NCBI GenBank assembly: GCA_964403325.1
Contig: CAYOFO010000008.1
Coordinates: 1-36,008 of the forward strand
Length of the DNA: 36,008 nt
Direction: 5' to 3'
Source: CAZQNF01 sp964403325
GTDB lineage: Bacteria; Patescibacteriota; Patescibacteriia; Magasanikbacterales; GWA2-37-8
The first letter of the stretch is position 1, and every line of letters begins with the position of its first letter. The position numbers and the translations under genes are program-made. Shown here piece by piece: positions 15,812-23,326 of this stretch. The notes beneath the pieces were generated by a model. The model saw only the letters and a list, made by a program, of their open reading frames with translations. It did not search any database and was not told where the DNA came from.

Positions 15812-16849
15812 TTAAAATAAAGTTGGTGAATGATGGGTAAAACCTAGGTGTTGGTAAGCGGCTGGGGTAGCGCAGCGTCCGCGTGGGGTGCGCTCCAGAA
15901 ATCCCATTTGAATAAGAAAAGGTTCGTAGATGTTCTCGATAGTATCGGTTTCCTCGGCGATGGCGGCTGAAAGAGTGGAGAGTCCGGCTGGTCCACCGTT
16001 GAATTTTTCGATGAGAATGCTTAAAAGTCGACGGTCAATTTCGTCGAGGCCATATTGGTCGATAGCAAGCATACCCAAAGCTTTTTCGGCCACGGTGGTA
16101 GAAATGACGGCATTATTTTCAATTTCCGCGACATCACGAATGCGTTTTAAAAGCCGGTTAGCAATACGCGGAGTGCGCCGGGCGCGAGTGGAAATAAGTT
16201 TGCCGGCGGCAGGGTCAATGGTTACTTTGAGTATGCTGGCGTTGCGCTGAATAATTTGTTCGATGTCGCTGTCTTCATAAAAATTGAGGTGATAGGTATG
16301 GCCAAAACGGTCGCGCATTGGAGAGGAAATCAGACTTAGTTTGGTGGTAGCGCCAATGAGTGTAAATTTATTGAGTGGCATGCGGATGGTGCGGGCGCTG
16401 GGACCTTTACCAATAATGATATCGAGGGCATAGTCTTCGAGCGCCGGGTAGAGTGCTTCTTCGATGCTTTTATTGAGGCGATGGATTTCATCGATAAACA
16501 AAATCTCACCTTCTTCCAGGTTTGATAAAATAGCTGCTAGATCACCAACTTTTTCGAGCGCCGGGCCAGAGGTGACACGCACATTAGTGTTCATTTCGCG
16601 CCCAATAATATGCGACAAAGTGGTTTTTCCGAGGCCGGGATTACCATACAGTAAAATGTGCTCAAGTGGTTCCTTGCGTTTTTGGGCAGCAGTAATTGCT
16701 ATACCCAAGTTTTGTTTTAGTTGCTCTTGTCCGATAAAATCCGCAAATTTTTGCGGGCGCAGCGTTACTTCCAGTGCATTTTCTTGGGGAATGGAGCTGG
16801 GAATCACCAGTCTTTCTTCGTCTAAGTTGTCTACTTCAAAGGTTATCAT
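15812..16849 (-). CDS. ruvB: Holliday junction branch-migration ATPase RuvB
   Basis: 345 residues, the usual RuvB length. The N-terminal LRPQKFADFIGQ is characteristic. Walker A is GNPGLGKT (69-76), Walker B is FIDEIH with D120/E121, sensor 1 is in IGATTK, and the arginine finger is in SPMRDRFG (R179). A winged-helix C-terminal domain (about 265-335, with GGPAGLSTLSAAIAEE and PRGR) completes it. With RuvA it drives branch migration at Holliday junctions; ruvA and ruvC are not in this window. It heads a transcript that continues into two membrane protein genes. Confidence 0.98.
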   Translation of the reverse strand: MITFEVDNLDEERLVIPSSIPQENALEVTLRPQKFADFIGQEQLKQNLGIAITAAQKRKEPLEHILLYGNPGLGKTTLSHIIGREMNTNVRVTSGPALEKVGDLAAILSNLEEGEILFIDEIHRLNKSIEEALYPALEDYALDIIIGKGPSARTIRMPLNKFTLIGATTKLSLISSPMRDRFGHTYHLNFYEDSDIEQIIQRNASILKVTIDPAAGKLISTRARRTPRIANRLLKRIRDVAEIENNAVISTTVAEKALGMLAIDQYGLDEIDRRLLSILIEKFNGGPAGLSTLSAAIAEETDTIENIYEPFLIQMGFLERTPRGRCATPAAYQHLGFTHHSPTLF

Positions 16850-16862
16850 ATGTGCCTAGTGT

Positions 16863-16868
16863 ATTATA
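16863..16868 (-). promoter_or_regulatory. -10 box of the ruvB promoter
   Basis: Perfect TATAAT on the minus strand, 13 bases before the start codon, giving a very short leader. No convincing -35 at 17 bases; a TTGACC lies too close. Confidence 0.45.
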
Positions 16869-16947
16869 AAAGGCCAAAATGGTCAAAGGAGAAAAGACTG
16901 GTTTTGTTTCAAATTTTTTTTAGCAAATGCGCAAACTAATATGATTT

Positions 16948-17700
16948 TTAAATCATTTTTGCAACATTTCCTGGGTGAGAAAACACATCCAATAATGGTT
17001 TGTAAATATCAGTTTCTGGTGGAATAAAAAAATGATTGTAGTCTGTGCGGTCGGTGAAGGTAACAAAATCGGCGCTGCGAATAAGGCAGAGGGGTGTCTG
17101 TTCATTGCCTTCGCCCATGACCGCGACGGCGAGAACGCTGAGAGCGTCCACCACATTTTTTTGCGTTATTTTGAGCTTTCGCCCAAAAATATCTTGCGCA
17201 CCACGGCAGTCTTCAAGCGGTTCCAAGCCGTAAAAACCGGTACTGATACCGAGTACGCCCCAGCGCAAGGCGGTAGTATGACTATCGGTAATGATCACTG
17301 CTAGCTCTTTAAGTTGGTATTTCTCTTTGAGAAAAATTCCGATTTCTTGGGCTAAGGCAAAACTGTCTTTGGGCCATAAAATATAGTAGCCGTTACTGTT
17401 ACTTTCATCGATGCCGGAAGAAGGAATGAGCGTATGTTCTTTGAGAGTGAGAATGGCTAATTGGCCTGGGACAAAAGCCCGATCGATATAATATTCAGCT
17501 TCGGCTTTGATAAGTTCGTCTTTGTTAATGGTTTGGTCTATTTTAATACAGCGACCCTGATGAATGGCGAGAATTTTTGAGGTAATACAGAGGACATCTT
17601 TTTCGTGCAGGGTAGGTAAGTATTGTTCTAAAACAGCGTAGATGTCATCTTGTGGTGGGAGGATAGGACGAGTTTTAAGGGGTAAACATTGAATGTTCAT
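16948..17700 (-). CDS. CofE-like (F420-0:glutamate ligase family) protein
   Basis: 250 residues, matching the length of archaeal CofE. Family signatures are ITSKILAIHQGR (39-50), GIDESN (96-101), an IITDS segment (136-140), RWGVLGISTGFYGLEPLEDCRG, DIFGRKL (170-176) and GEGNEQTPLCLIR (196-208). CofE adds glutamates to coenzyme F420. No other F420 biosynthesis or F420-dependent gene is visible, and the canonical GRPWR-type stretch after the aspartate reads HTTALRWG here. A related amide-ligase reaction on another substrate is therefore possible. It stands alone between ruvB and a hairpin-rich spacer. Confidence 0.82.
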   Translation of the reverse strand: MNIQCLPLKTRPILPPQDDIYAVLEQYLPTLHEKDVLCITSKILAIHQGRCIKIDQTINKDELIKAEAEYYIDRAFVPGQLAILTLKEHTLIPSSGIDESNSNGYYILWPKDSFALAQEIGIFLKEKYQLKELAVIITDSHTTALRWGVLGISTGFYGLEPLEDCRGAQDIFGRKLKITQKNVVDALSVLAVAVMGEGNEQTPLCLIRSADFVTFTDRTDYNHFFIPPETDIYKPLLDVFSHPGNVAKMI

Positions 17701-17726
17701 AAAAAAGTTTATTGGATTATTGGTTC

Positions 17727-17750
17727 ATACTTTTTGGCAGCAAAAAGTAT
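17727..17750. repeat. Perfect 10-bp inverted repeat upstream of the CofE-like gene
   Basis: ATACTTTTTG and CAAAAAGTAT separated by GCAG. It lies 27 bases before the start codon, so it could be an operator or RNA hairpin. It could also be one half of the composite element that continues to 17813. Confidence 0.75.
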
Positions 17751-17760
17751 ACAAAAACTG

Positions 17761-17813
17761 TTGGGGGCGCAGAACTCGTCTGTTGCGACAGACTCAAACA
17801 GCTGGGCCCCCAA
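17761..17813. repeat. Nested hairpin element (G-rich outer stem)
   Basis: Outer stem TTGGGGGC/GCCCCCAA (17761-17768, 17806-17813) encloses a perfect hairpin GTCTGT-TGCG-ACAGAC (17778-17793). It is more G/C-rich than its surroundings and lies between two same-strand genes, without a T run. It resembles dispersed palindromic elements rather than a simple terminator. Confidence 0.65.
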
Positions 17814-17825
17814 ACCCCGGTTGTT

Positions 17826-18485
17826 TTAATTGATTGACGTTGTGGCTAATTCCTTGTCTTTTAAAAGTTTGATTCCAAGGTAGCTGAGCGGGGTGTAGAG
17901 GAGGCCTAAGAGAACTTTGTAGATCCACCAGGTGAGGATGAGGAAGAGGAGGTTTTTCCAGCTATAAACACCAACGAAAGCAATAGTCATAAAAATGACG
18001 GTATCGAGGAACTGCGACCAGAGGTTAGAAAGATTTGAGCGGATCCAGAAATGTTTGTCGCCAAGTTTGTTTTTGAGGAAAAAGAATGTAATGACGTCTT
18101 GGTATTCGCCTATAATAAACGCCATGAGTGATGCCAGCGAAATACGAAGAGAGAGTCCGAATACCAGGTTGTACCCATCTTTTGCCCAAAGCCCAGCCTG
18201 CGCCCAGGGCGTGGTAAGCGACAAAAGTGAATACAGCATAAAAAGTACGATGCTGATAAACCCGGAGAGCACAAACAAACGCGCCATTTTTTTACCATAT
18301 ACCTCGCCGATAACGTCAGTCATAATAAACACGATCGGAAAAGAGAATACCCCAACCGATATGTGTGAGCCAAATAAAAACGGCATGATTTTCAATCCAA
18401 GGGTATTCGCAGCAAAAAGCGAAGTGATATAAATGGTAAGTGCGACACCAATTTTAAAAAATGATTTTTCCGAAAGGGAGATCAT
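17826..18485 (-). CDS. yhhQ: Queuosine precursor transporter (YhhQ/VUT family)
   Basis: 219 residues with about six membrane helices. Family marks include SLFAANTLGLKI, FSFPIVFIMTDVIGEVYGKK, an EYQDV motif in the middle, and the WIRSNLSNLWSQFLDTVIF helix. YhhQ-type proteins import preQ0/preQ1 for queuosine tRNA modification. No queuosine synthesis gene (queA, tgt) is in this window, so salvage is inferred from the family. The 5' leader on the minus strand carries competing hairpins and a T run, suggesting control by attenuation. Confidence 0.87.
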   Translation of the reverse strand: MISLSEKSFFKIGVALTIYITSLFAANTLGLKIMPFLFGSHISVGVFSFPIVFIMTDVIGEVYGKKMARLFVLSGFISIVLFMLYSLLSLTTPWAQAGLWAKDGYNLVFGLSLRISLASLMAFIIGEYQDVITFFFLKNKLGDKHFWIRSNLSNLWSQFLDTVIFMTIAFVGVYSWKNLLFLILTWWIYKVLLGLLYTPLSYLGIKLLKDKELATTSIN

Positions 18486-18503
18486 ATAAGTATAAAAATA
18501 AAT

Positions 18504-18599
18504 AAAAAAACGCCCAAAAAGGCGATTTTATGACTAAAAAAATCACCTCTAAGAACGAAGTTTGCTTACGAAACTTGACCAAGTGCAGGTGTGATGATT
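18504..18599 (-). promoter_or_regulatory. Attenuator-like leader, candidate riboswitch, of the transporter gene
   Basis: In minus-strand RNA order: CACCT (18591-18587); a hairpin AAGTTT/AAACTT (18576-18571 with 18563-18558); AGGTG (18548-18544), which can pair with the first CACCT; and a small CGCC/GGCG hairpin (18524-18521 with 18514-18511) followed by seven T. The segment AGGTGATTTT can instead pair over ten positions with AAAATCGCCT (18529-18520), which would break both of the other stems. Mutually exclusive stems ahead of a T run are the layout of a transcriptional riboswitch. I do not recognise a preQ1-I or preQ1-II consensus. Confidence 0.5.
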
Positions 18600-18710
18600 A
18601 AGAAGCATATTTTTTAGTGCGATTCGGAAGTTTAAGGATAGGATATTGGCAATTAAATGTCAAATTTAAGACAATGTTTTTGTTTCTAATTCGATTTTTT
18701 TCTCTTTTTT

Positions 18711-18719
18711 TGCTATACT
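18711..18719 (+). promoter_or_regulatory. Extended -10 promoter of galU
   Basis: TGC followed by TATACT (18714-18719), 23 bases before the ATG at 18743. No good -35 is visible in the T-rich upstream tract. Confidence 0.6.
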
Positions 18720-18742
18720 ATTTTTACTTTAAACATTCTTTT

Positions 18743-19612
18743 ATGTCTTTACCTATCCGCAAACTTGTTATTCCGGTCGCCGGTCTTGGTACGCGTTTTT
18801 TGCCGGCCACGAAAGCCCAGCCCAAGGAAATGTTGCCAGTCGTTGATAAGCCTATTATTCAATATGTGGTGGAGGATGCTGTAAAATCTGGTATTACGGA
18901 TATTATAATGGTCACCGGTCCAAGCAAGCGGGCGGTGGAGGATCATTTTAGTCCTAATTACGACCTGATGAGCCAGCTTAAAAAGCAGGGCAAAGAAGAA
19001 TTGGCCGAGGAAGTAAAAAAAATCGCTGATCTGGCCAATTTTGTTTTTATCCGCCAAAAAGGTCCTTATGGCAACGGCACGCCAGTGCTCTGTGCCAAAG
19101 CCGTGGTGGGAGATGAGCCGTTTGCGGTGATGTGGGGTGATGAATTTTTTTATACCCCAAATAAACCCCAGCTCGCTCAGCTTATGGAGGTGTATAAAAA
19201 ATATCAAAACCCGGTTATTACCGGCTATCGGGTCAATGATGAAGGGACGAAAAAGTACGGTATTATTGAAGGTGAACAGCTTGAGGCAAATGTTATTAAA
19301 GTAGCCAATGTGATGGAAAAACCCGGTCCCGATAAAACAACGTCGCGTCTCGCCAGTTTGGGAGCTTTTATTTTAACTCCAGATATTTTTGCCGCTCTCG
19401 AAGAAACAGAGCTCGGCAAAGATGGAGAATTGTGGCTGCCGGATGCAGTAGCGCGCCTGAGTCAAAAACGTCCCGTGTATGCATGCGAAGTCGAAGGTAC
19501 GTATTATGACACTGGTTCGAAGCTCGGGTATTTAAAAGCCAATGTTGATTTTGCTCTACGCGACCCGAAACTGCAAAAAGAATTTGGTGAGTATTTGCGC
19601 AGCGTGGTATAA
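18743..19612 (+). CDS. galU: UTP-glucose-1-phosphate uridylyltransferase GalU
   Basis: 289 residues from the ATG at 18743. An in-frame upstream extension is low-complexity and hydrophobic, and lies over the promoter. The nucleotide-binding signature VIPVAGLGTRFLPATKAQPKEM (9-30) appears as AGLGTRFLPATKAQPKE. It is followed by VDKPIIQYVVEDA, SKRAVEDHF, the substrate-contact segment AVMWGDEFF, EKPGPDKTTS and the DTGSKLGYLKA end. The enzyme makes UDP-glucose, a precursor of envelope glycans and glycolipids. It could supply the flippase-dependent pathway or the GT28-type transferase at 26867. It is divergent from the transporter gene. Confidence 0.96.
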   Translation: MSLPIRKLVIPVAGLGTRFLPATKAQPKEMLPVVDKPIIQYVVEDAVKSGITDIIMVTGPSKRAVEDHFSPNYDLMSQLKKQGKEELAEEVKKIADLANFVFIRQKGPYGNGTPVLCAKAVVGDEPFAVMWGDEFFYTPNKPQLAQLMEVYKKYQNPVITGYRVNDEGTKKYGIIEGEQLEANVIKVANVMEKPGPDKTTSRLASLGAFILTPDIFAALEETELGKDGELWLPDAVARLSQKRPVYACEVEGTYYDTGSKLGYLKANVDFALRDPKLQKEFGEYLRSVV

Positions 19613-19621
19613 TATTTTCAC

Positions 19622-19668
19622 AAAAACATTTCCGCCCAAGGCGGATCCGCCTTGGGCGGAAAAACATT
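19622..19668. repeat. 30-bp perfect palindrome flanked by 9-bp direct repeats
   Basis: Positions 19631-19660 form a perfect palindrome centred on GGATCC, with arms TCCGCCCAAGGCGGA. AAAAACATT occurs immediately on both sides (19622-19630 and 19660-19668). This has the form of a small inserted palindromic element with target duplication. It may also act as a hairpin at the end of galU. Confidence 0.8.
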
Positions 19669-19724
19669 CTTGTTTGTTTAAATGTTATCGTGCTTTTTTA
19701 TTTTGAAAGTTAGAGCGCGTGCCT

Positions 19725-21116
19725 ATGTTAAAGAAATATAGAAAAATAGGACTTATCATGGTGCTGGGTGTTTTTTTATTTTCCGGTTTTGGTTGCAAAG
19801 GTTTATCACAAGAACAGCAACAGGCAGTCGCTCCGGTGACCTTGGAGTATTGGACAGTGTTTGACGATGTCGATGCGCTCAAAAAACAAATTGAGCTTTT
19901 TAAGGTGTCGCATCCTTATGTGCAGGTGACTATTCGTCAGTTGCGAGGGGTGGATTTTTACAATACCTTGGTAGAAGCTTTGGCAGATGATCAGGGTCCG
20001 GATATTATTTCCGTGTCTAATCGGTCGGTTAAAAGTTTGCAGTCACGCCTGGCGCCTTTTCCAGCTTCGTATACCGATACTACGGTTGAGGTGCAAAGTG
20101 GGACCTTGGGCAATACTACCGTCGTCAATAAGACAACTCAGCCGGGTATTACCATCTCTCAGCTCGACCGGGATTTTGTTCAGACAGTCAAGAAAGACGT
20201 GGTATTGGACGGGAAAATCTATGGTTTACCGTTATCCGTAGATACCATGGCGATTTACTACAACAAAGATGTACTCGATCGTTCCGGCATTCCCGAGCCA
20301 CCCAAAACCTGGGAAGATTTTCAAACCGCTGTGCGCAAGATTACTAAGTATGACAAAGACAATAAAATTATCCAATCGGGCGTAGCACTTGGCACTGGTC
20401 AAAATATTGCGGCAAGCGATGATATATTGTCTATTTTGTTTCGTCAGCGCGGGTTGAGTTTTACTTCTACCGATGGTCGTCCGGTGTTTAATAGTAATAC
20501 AGGAGGTGGGCAGGGCCAAGAAACTCCAGCCATGGAAGTGATGAATTTTTATACAGATTTCGCTAATCCCAATCGTGATACGTATAGTTGGAATGCTGGT
20601 TTTAAAAATGGCCTCGATAATTTTGTGCAAGGTTCAGTGGGTTTTTATTTGGGCTATAGTTTTAATTACAATCAAATTAAAGCGCGGGCTCCACAGCTCA
20701 ATTTTTCGGTTATGCCCATGCTCCAGCTTAACAATTCCATTGTCAACGCGGCCAATTATTCGGTGCAAAGTGTTCTGTTAAAATCAAAAAATAAAGATAT
20801 TGCTTTTGACCTTTTGCATTTTTTGACCCATTCTTCGGCCACCAAACAGTATTTGCTTGATAGTGGCCGACCTTCTGCCTTGCGTTCGTACATCAGTGAT
20901 CAGTTGCAAAAACCTGAGCTCGCACCGTTTGCGTCTCAGTTGCTTGTGGCTGATAATTGGTATAAAGGAGAAAATTACGCGGCCGCCCAAGCTGCCATCC
21001 AAGAGATGATTGACATGTGGTTGCAGGTACCAACAGCACTTGAAGCAAATCAAATTTTGGAATGGAAACAAAATGTGCTCAATCGAGCAGTCGCTAAAAT
21101 TACTCAAACATTATAA
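19725..21116 (+). CDS. Family 1 extracellular solute-binding lipoprotein
   Basis: 463 residues from the ATG at 19725; a GTG lies six bases earlier. The lipoprotein signal peptide ends in GFGC (C24), which would be lipidated. The mature protein shows the SBP family 1 fold: VTLEYWTVFDDVDALKK near the start, the early ADDQGPDII segment, GLPLSVDTMAIYYNKDVLDRSG, PPKTWEDFQ, and a helical C-terminus. Members bind sugars or other solutes for ABC transporters, but no permease or ATPase gene is adjacent. The next gene, a pilin-like protein, starts four bases after the stop, so this lipoprotein heads the pilin-like operon. Confidence 0.88.
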   Translation: MLKKYRKIGLIMVLGVFLFSGFGCKGLSQEQQQAVAPVTLEYWTVFDDVDALKKQIELFKVSHPYVQVTIRQLRGVDFYNTLVEALADDQGPDIISVSNRSVKSLQSRLAPFPASYTDTTVEVQSGTLGNTTVVNKTTQPGITISQLDRDFVQTVKKDVVLDGKIYGLPLSVDTMAIYYNKDVLDRSGIPEPPKTWEDFQTAVRKITKYDKDNKIIQSGVALGTGQNIAASDDILSILFRQRGLSFTSTDGRPVFNSNTGGGQGQETPAMEVMNFYTDFANPNRDTYSWNAGFKNGLDNFVQGSVGFYLGYSFNYNQIKARAPQLNFSVMPMLQLNNSIVNAANYSVQSVLLKSKNKDIAFDLLHFLTHSSATKQYLLDSGRPSALRSYISDQLQKPELAPFASQLLVADNWYKGENYAAAQAAIQEMIDMWLQVPTALEANQILEWKQNVLNRAVAKITQTL

Positions 21117-21120
21117 TATT

Positions 21121-21807
21121 ATGCGTTTTTTTAGAAAATTTTCGACCTTAGTTTTAGTAGTTGTGGCCAGTTTTATATTTTTTTCCCCCAAATTAGTGCG
21201 GGCGGACGCCGATAGGTGCTATTGTTACTCGGATATAAGTCAAATTAATACCAATGCAGATTTAGAAAATACCAATTTTTTAAATGTTTGCGAACGAGTT
21301 TTAAATGGCGTGGATTGCGGGGGTGCGGCCCTGGCCCGTCAAAAAGCCCTTAACCCATCAGCTTCTAATATTTTGTGTGACGATATAAAATATGATAGTG
21401 ATACGTGTAATGCCAAATTAGAGGCTTGGAAAGTACAAAAAAATCGTTTGGATATTAGTAAGCAAAGCTATGACGGTGCGCATAGCTCCGTAGTGGGAAA
21501 ATTTATTCCCGCTTGTTTGCTTGAGGATACTCTTTCTGCGGATTGTCGCGACGTGAGTATTTTTTTTACACTTTTATTTAATGTTACCAATTATTTATTT
21601 TCTATCATTGGGGCTATTGCTCTCCTTATGTTTATATACGGCGGTTTTGTGATGATTTTGTCTCAAGGACAATCCGAAAAAATAGAGCAGGGAAAAAATG
21701 CCATGGTGGCCGCCATCATTGGCCTTGCCATTGCCTTTGGCGGCTATATGATTGTCAAATATTTGGGCGAGGCGGTTCAGCTCAAAAGTCAATTTAGGTT
21801 GCAATAA
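21121..21807 (+). CDS. Pilin-like protein P1 with N-terminal Cys-rich ectodomain
   Basis: 228 residues: signal peptide (1-28), an exported region of about 120 residues with eight cysteines, then the two-TM pilin-like core (about 150-216). The core has the family pattern SIIGAIALLMFIYGG, a short loop with QSEKIEQGK, and AAIIGLAIAFGGYMIVKYL. It resembles VirB2/TrbC-type T4SS pilin-like proteins found in CPR genomes. With the loop inside, both termini face outward. The start at 21121 follows the lipoprotein stop by four bases, and the longer open frame upstream overlaps it. First of eight contiguous paralogues. Confidence 0.8.
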   Translation: MRFFRKFSTLVLVVVASFIFFSPKLVRADADRCYCYSDISQINTNADLENTNFLNVCERVLNGVDCGGAALARQKALNPSASNILCDDIKYDSDTCNAKLEAWKVQKNRLDISKQSYDGAHSSVVGKFIPACLLEDTLSADCRDVSIFFTLLFNVTNYLFSIIGAIALLMFIYGGFVMILSQGQSEKIEQGKNAMVAAIIGLAIAFGGYMIVKYLGEAVQLKSQFRLQ

Positions 21808-21817
21808 GACTCCTTTT

Positions 21818-22660
21818 ATGATTATGAAATTAAAAACTTTACTTTTTCTTTTAGCGGTTTTTTCTTGGTCGGGCAAAGTTTTAGCGGCCGATTTACCAGA
21901 TTTTTGCTGTTGTCAGAAGTCCGATTCTGGTTACAACTGCAATCAAGTGAATGCCTACTACAACGGCTCGCCGGTGTGTACACAGCCTGTTTTTGCTCAG
22001 AGTCCGGGCGTGTCAGCCTGTTTTTGTCAAAAACCAGAATGTGACTGTGTGTATGCTGGTAAAAAAGGTAATGAAATTAGTTCGATAGTTATCGGAACTG
22101 GCCCAGATCAAATAAAAGAAGAGGACTGTGCTGGTAGAAAAAAAGCCAATCCTGAATATATTTCTTGTGGAATAGGCATAGGAAGTCCGCAAAAAATAGA
22201 AGGGGTTGAAAAAAGTCAATGTTCTGTAGAAAAATTGTCTGCTACTCAAGGTAAGGTACAAGGTTGTGTTTGGAATTACGATGCCAAATCAAGTACCGGC
22301 AGTACTCAGTCGGGGTATGTGGTTTTTCCAGTTCAAGCAAATGGAACCTGTAAGAATGTTGGAAATTATACGGGACTTAAAAGTGACGTTACTCAATTGC
22401 AAAAAGATGCCGCCAATCTTAACCAGCTCAAGTTTAAGAGTCCACAAGAATTTATTGGCCAGGCTATTAAGGTGATGCTTTCGTTTATTGGTTCAATTGC
22501 CCTTATTTTGTATATTTATGCTGGCTTTAATTGGATGATCGCGCGCGGCGAGTCAGAAAAAATCAGTCAATCAAAAAATATGATTCTGTGGACAACGCTC
22601 AGTGTCTTTATGATGTTGGCGAGTTATATTTTGGTACAGTATCTTTTTAAATTATTTTAG
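21818..22660 (+). CDS. Pilin-like protein P2 with large N-terminal Cys-rich ectodomain
   Basis: 280 residues from ATG 21818; ATG 21824 is equally possible. Signal peptide ends KVLAA, and an exported region of about 180 residues carries 14 cysteines, including CCC, ACFC and CDC clusters close to the N-terminus. The C-terminal ~70 residues are the two-TM core: LSFIGSIALILYIYAGFNWM, loop GESEKISQSK, then VFMMLASYILVQYL. It ends directly after TM2. The ectodomain has no family I recognise. The even cysteine number suggests disulfides outside the cell. Confidence 0.78.
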   Translation: MIMKLKTLLFLLAVFSWSGKVLAADLPDFCCCQKSDSGYNCNQVNAYYNGSPVCTQPVFAQSPGVSACFCQKPECDCVYAGKKGNEISSIVIGTGPDQIKEEDCAGRKKANPEYISCGIGIGSPQKIEGVEKSQCSVEKLSATQGKVQGCVWNYDAKSSTGSTQSGYVVFPVQANGTCKNVGNYTGLKSDVTQLQKDAANLNQLKFKSPQEFIGQAIKVMLSFIGSIALILYIYAGFNWMIARGESEKISQSKNMILWTTLSVFMMLASYILVQYLFKLF

Positions 22661-22664
22661 CGGT

Positions 22665-23249
22665 ATGAAAAAGCTCGCCAGGTTATTTTTAGTAGCAGTA
22701 AATGTTGTTGTAATCTTGCTTACTTTTTCTTGGTCGGCGCAGGCGGCTAATCCTTGCCCGGGGCGATGCTTGGCTCAAGATGAGATAGATAAAATTGGTG
22801 CTGAGCCAGCCCCAGCCGGTAATTGGGACTGTGCAGCTGGTCTTATTTGTACTGAAAGCCAGATGCAAGGGCCAATCATGGGTAACGCACCTACGCCGGC
22901 GACCAATAATTCTAACTCAGGCGCCACTGATAGTACGACCCCAACCATGCAAAAATGCCCGAGTGGCAAAGGGGAGTGTGTAGTGCTCGAAAACCCTCTT
23001 AATATTTCTGATACCAATGCCGAAACAGTTATTGGAGTAGTGATTAAAGCCGCGCTCGGACTCATTGGTTCCATAACCTTATTTATGTTGGTGTGGGGTG
23101 GTTTTCAGTGGCTGGTGGCGGCTGGCAATGAAGAAAAAATCAAGCAGGGAACGCAAACTATGGTCTGGGCGGTTATTGGTTTGTTTTTGGTGATGTCGAG
23201 CTATATCCTCCTCACCACCTATTTGAGTTACTTAACTGGTAGCAAATAA
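22665..23249 (+). CDS. Pilin-like protein P3 with N-terminal C-x3-C module
   Basis: 194 residues: signal peptide (1-28), a module with C31, C35, C56 and C62 (CPGRC ... LICT), a low-complexity Asn/Thr/Ser linker, two further cysteines (KCPSGKGEC), then the pilin-like core (about 117-187; LGLIGSITLFMLVWGGFQW, NEEKIKQG, VIGLFLVMSSYILL). The C-x3-C-x20-C-x5-C module recurs, with nearly identical spacing, in the C-terminal ectodomain of P7. The gene starts four bases after P2 and is followed by a new promoter. Confidence 0.8.
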   Translation: MKKLARLFLVAVNVVVILLTFSWSAQAANPCPGRCLAQDEIDKIGAEPAPAGNWDCAAGLICTESQMQGPIMGNAPTPATNNSNSGATDSTTPTMQKCPSGKGECVVLENPLNISDTNAETVIGVVIKAALGLIGSITLFMLVWGGFQWLVAAGNEEKIKQGTQTMVWAVIGLFLVMSSYILLTTYLSYLTGSK

Positions 23250-23256
23250 TAAAATG

Positions 23257-23265
23257 TGTTATAAT
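23257..23265 (+). promoter_or_regulatory. Perfect extended -10 promoter of P4
   Basis: TGT followed by TATAAT (23260-23265), immediately after the P3 stop. -35 match is poor, but an ideal TGNTATAAT can compensate. Predicted leader about 55 bases. Confidence 0.7.
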
Positions 23266-23313
23266 TTGGCTACAAAAATTATTTCTATCGTATAAATATG
23301 TTCTTACAAAGAG

Positions 23314-23322
23314 AGGAGGTGA
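23314..23322 (+). promoter_or_regulatory. Near-perfect Shine-Dalgarno of P4
   Basis: AGGAGGTGA lies four bases before ATG 23327, with the AGGAGG core at a seven-base spacing. It matches the 16S 3' end over nine bases. None of the other starts I inspected in this window has comparable complementarity. Confidence 0.9.
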
Positions 23323-23326
23323 GAAT

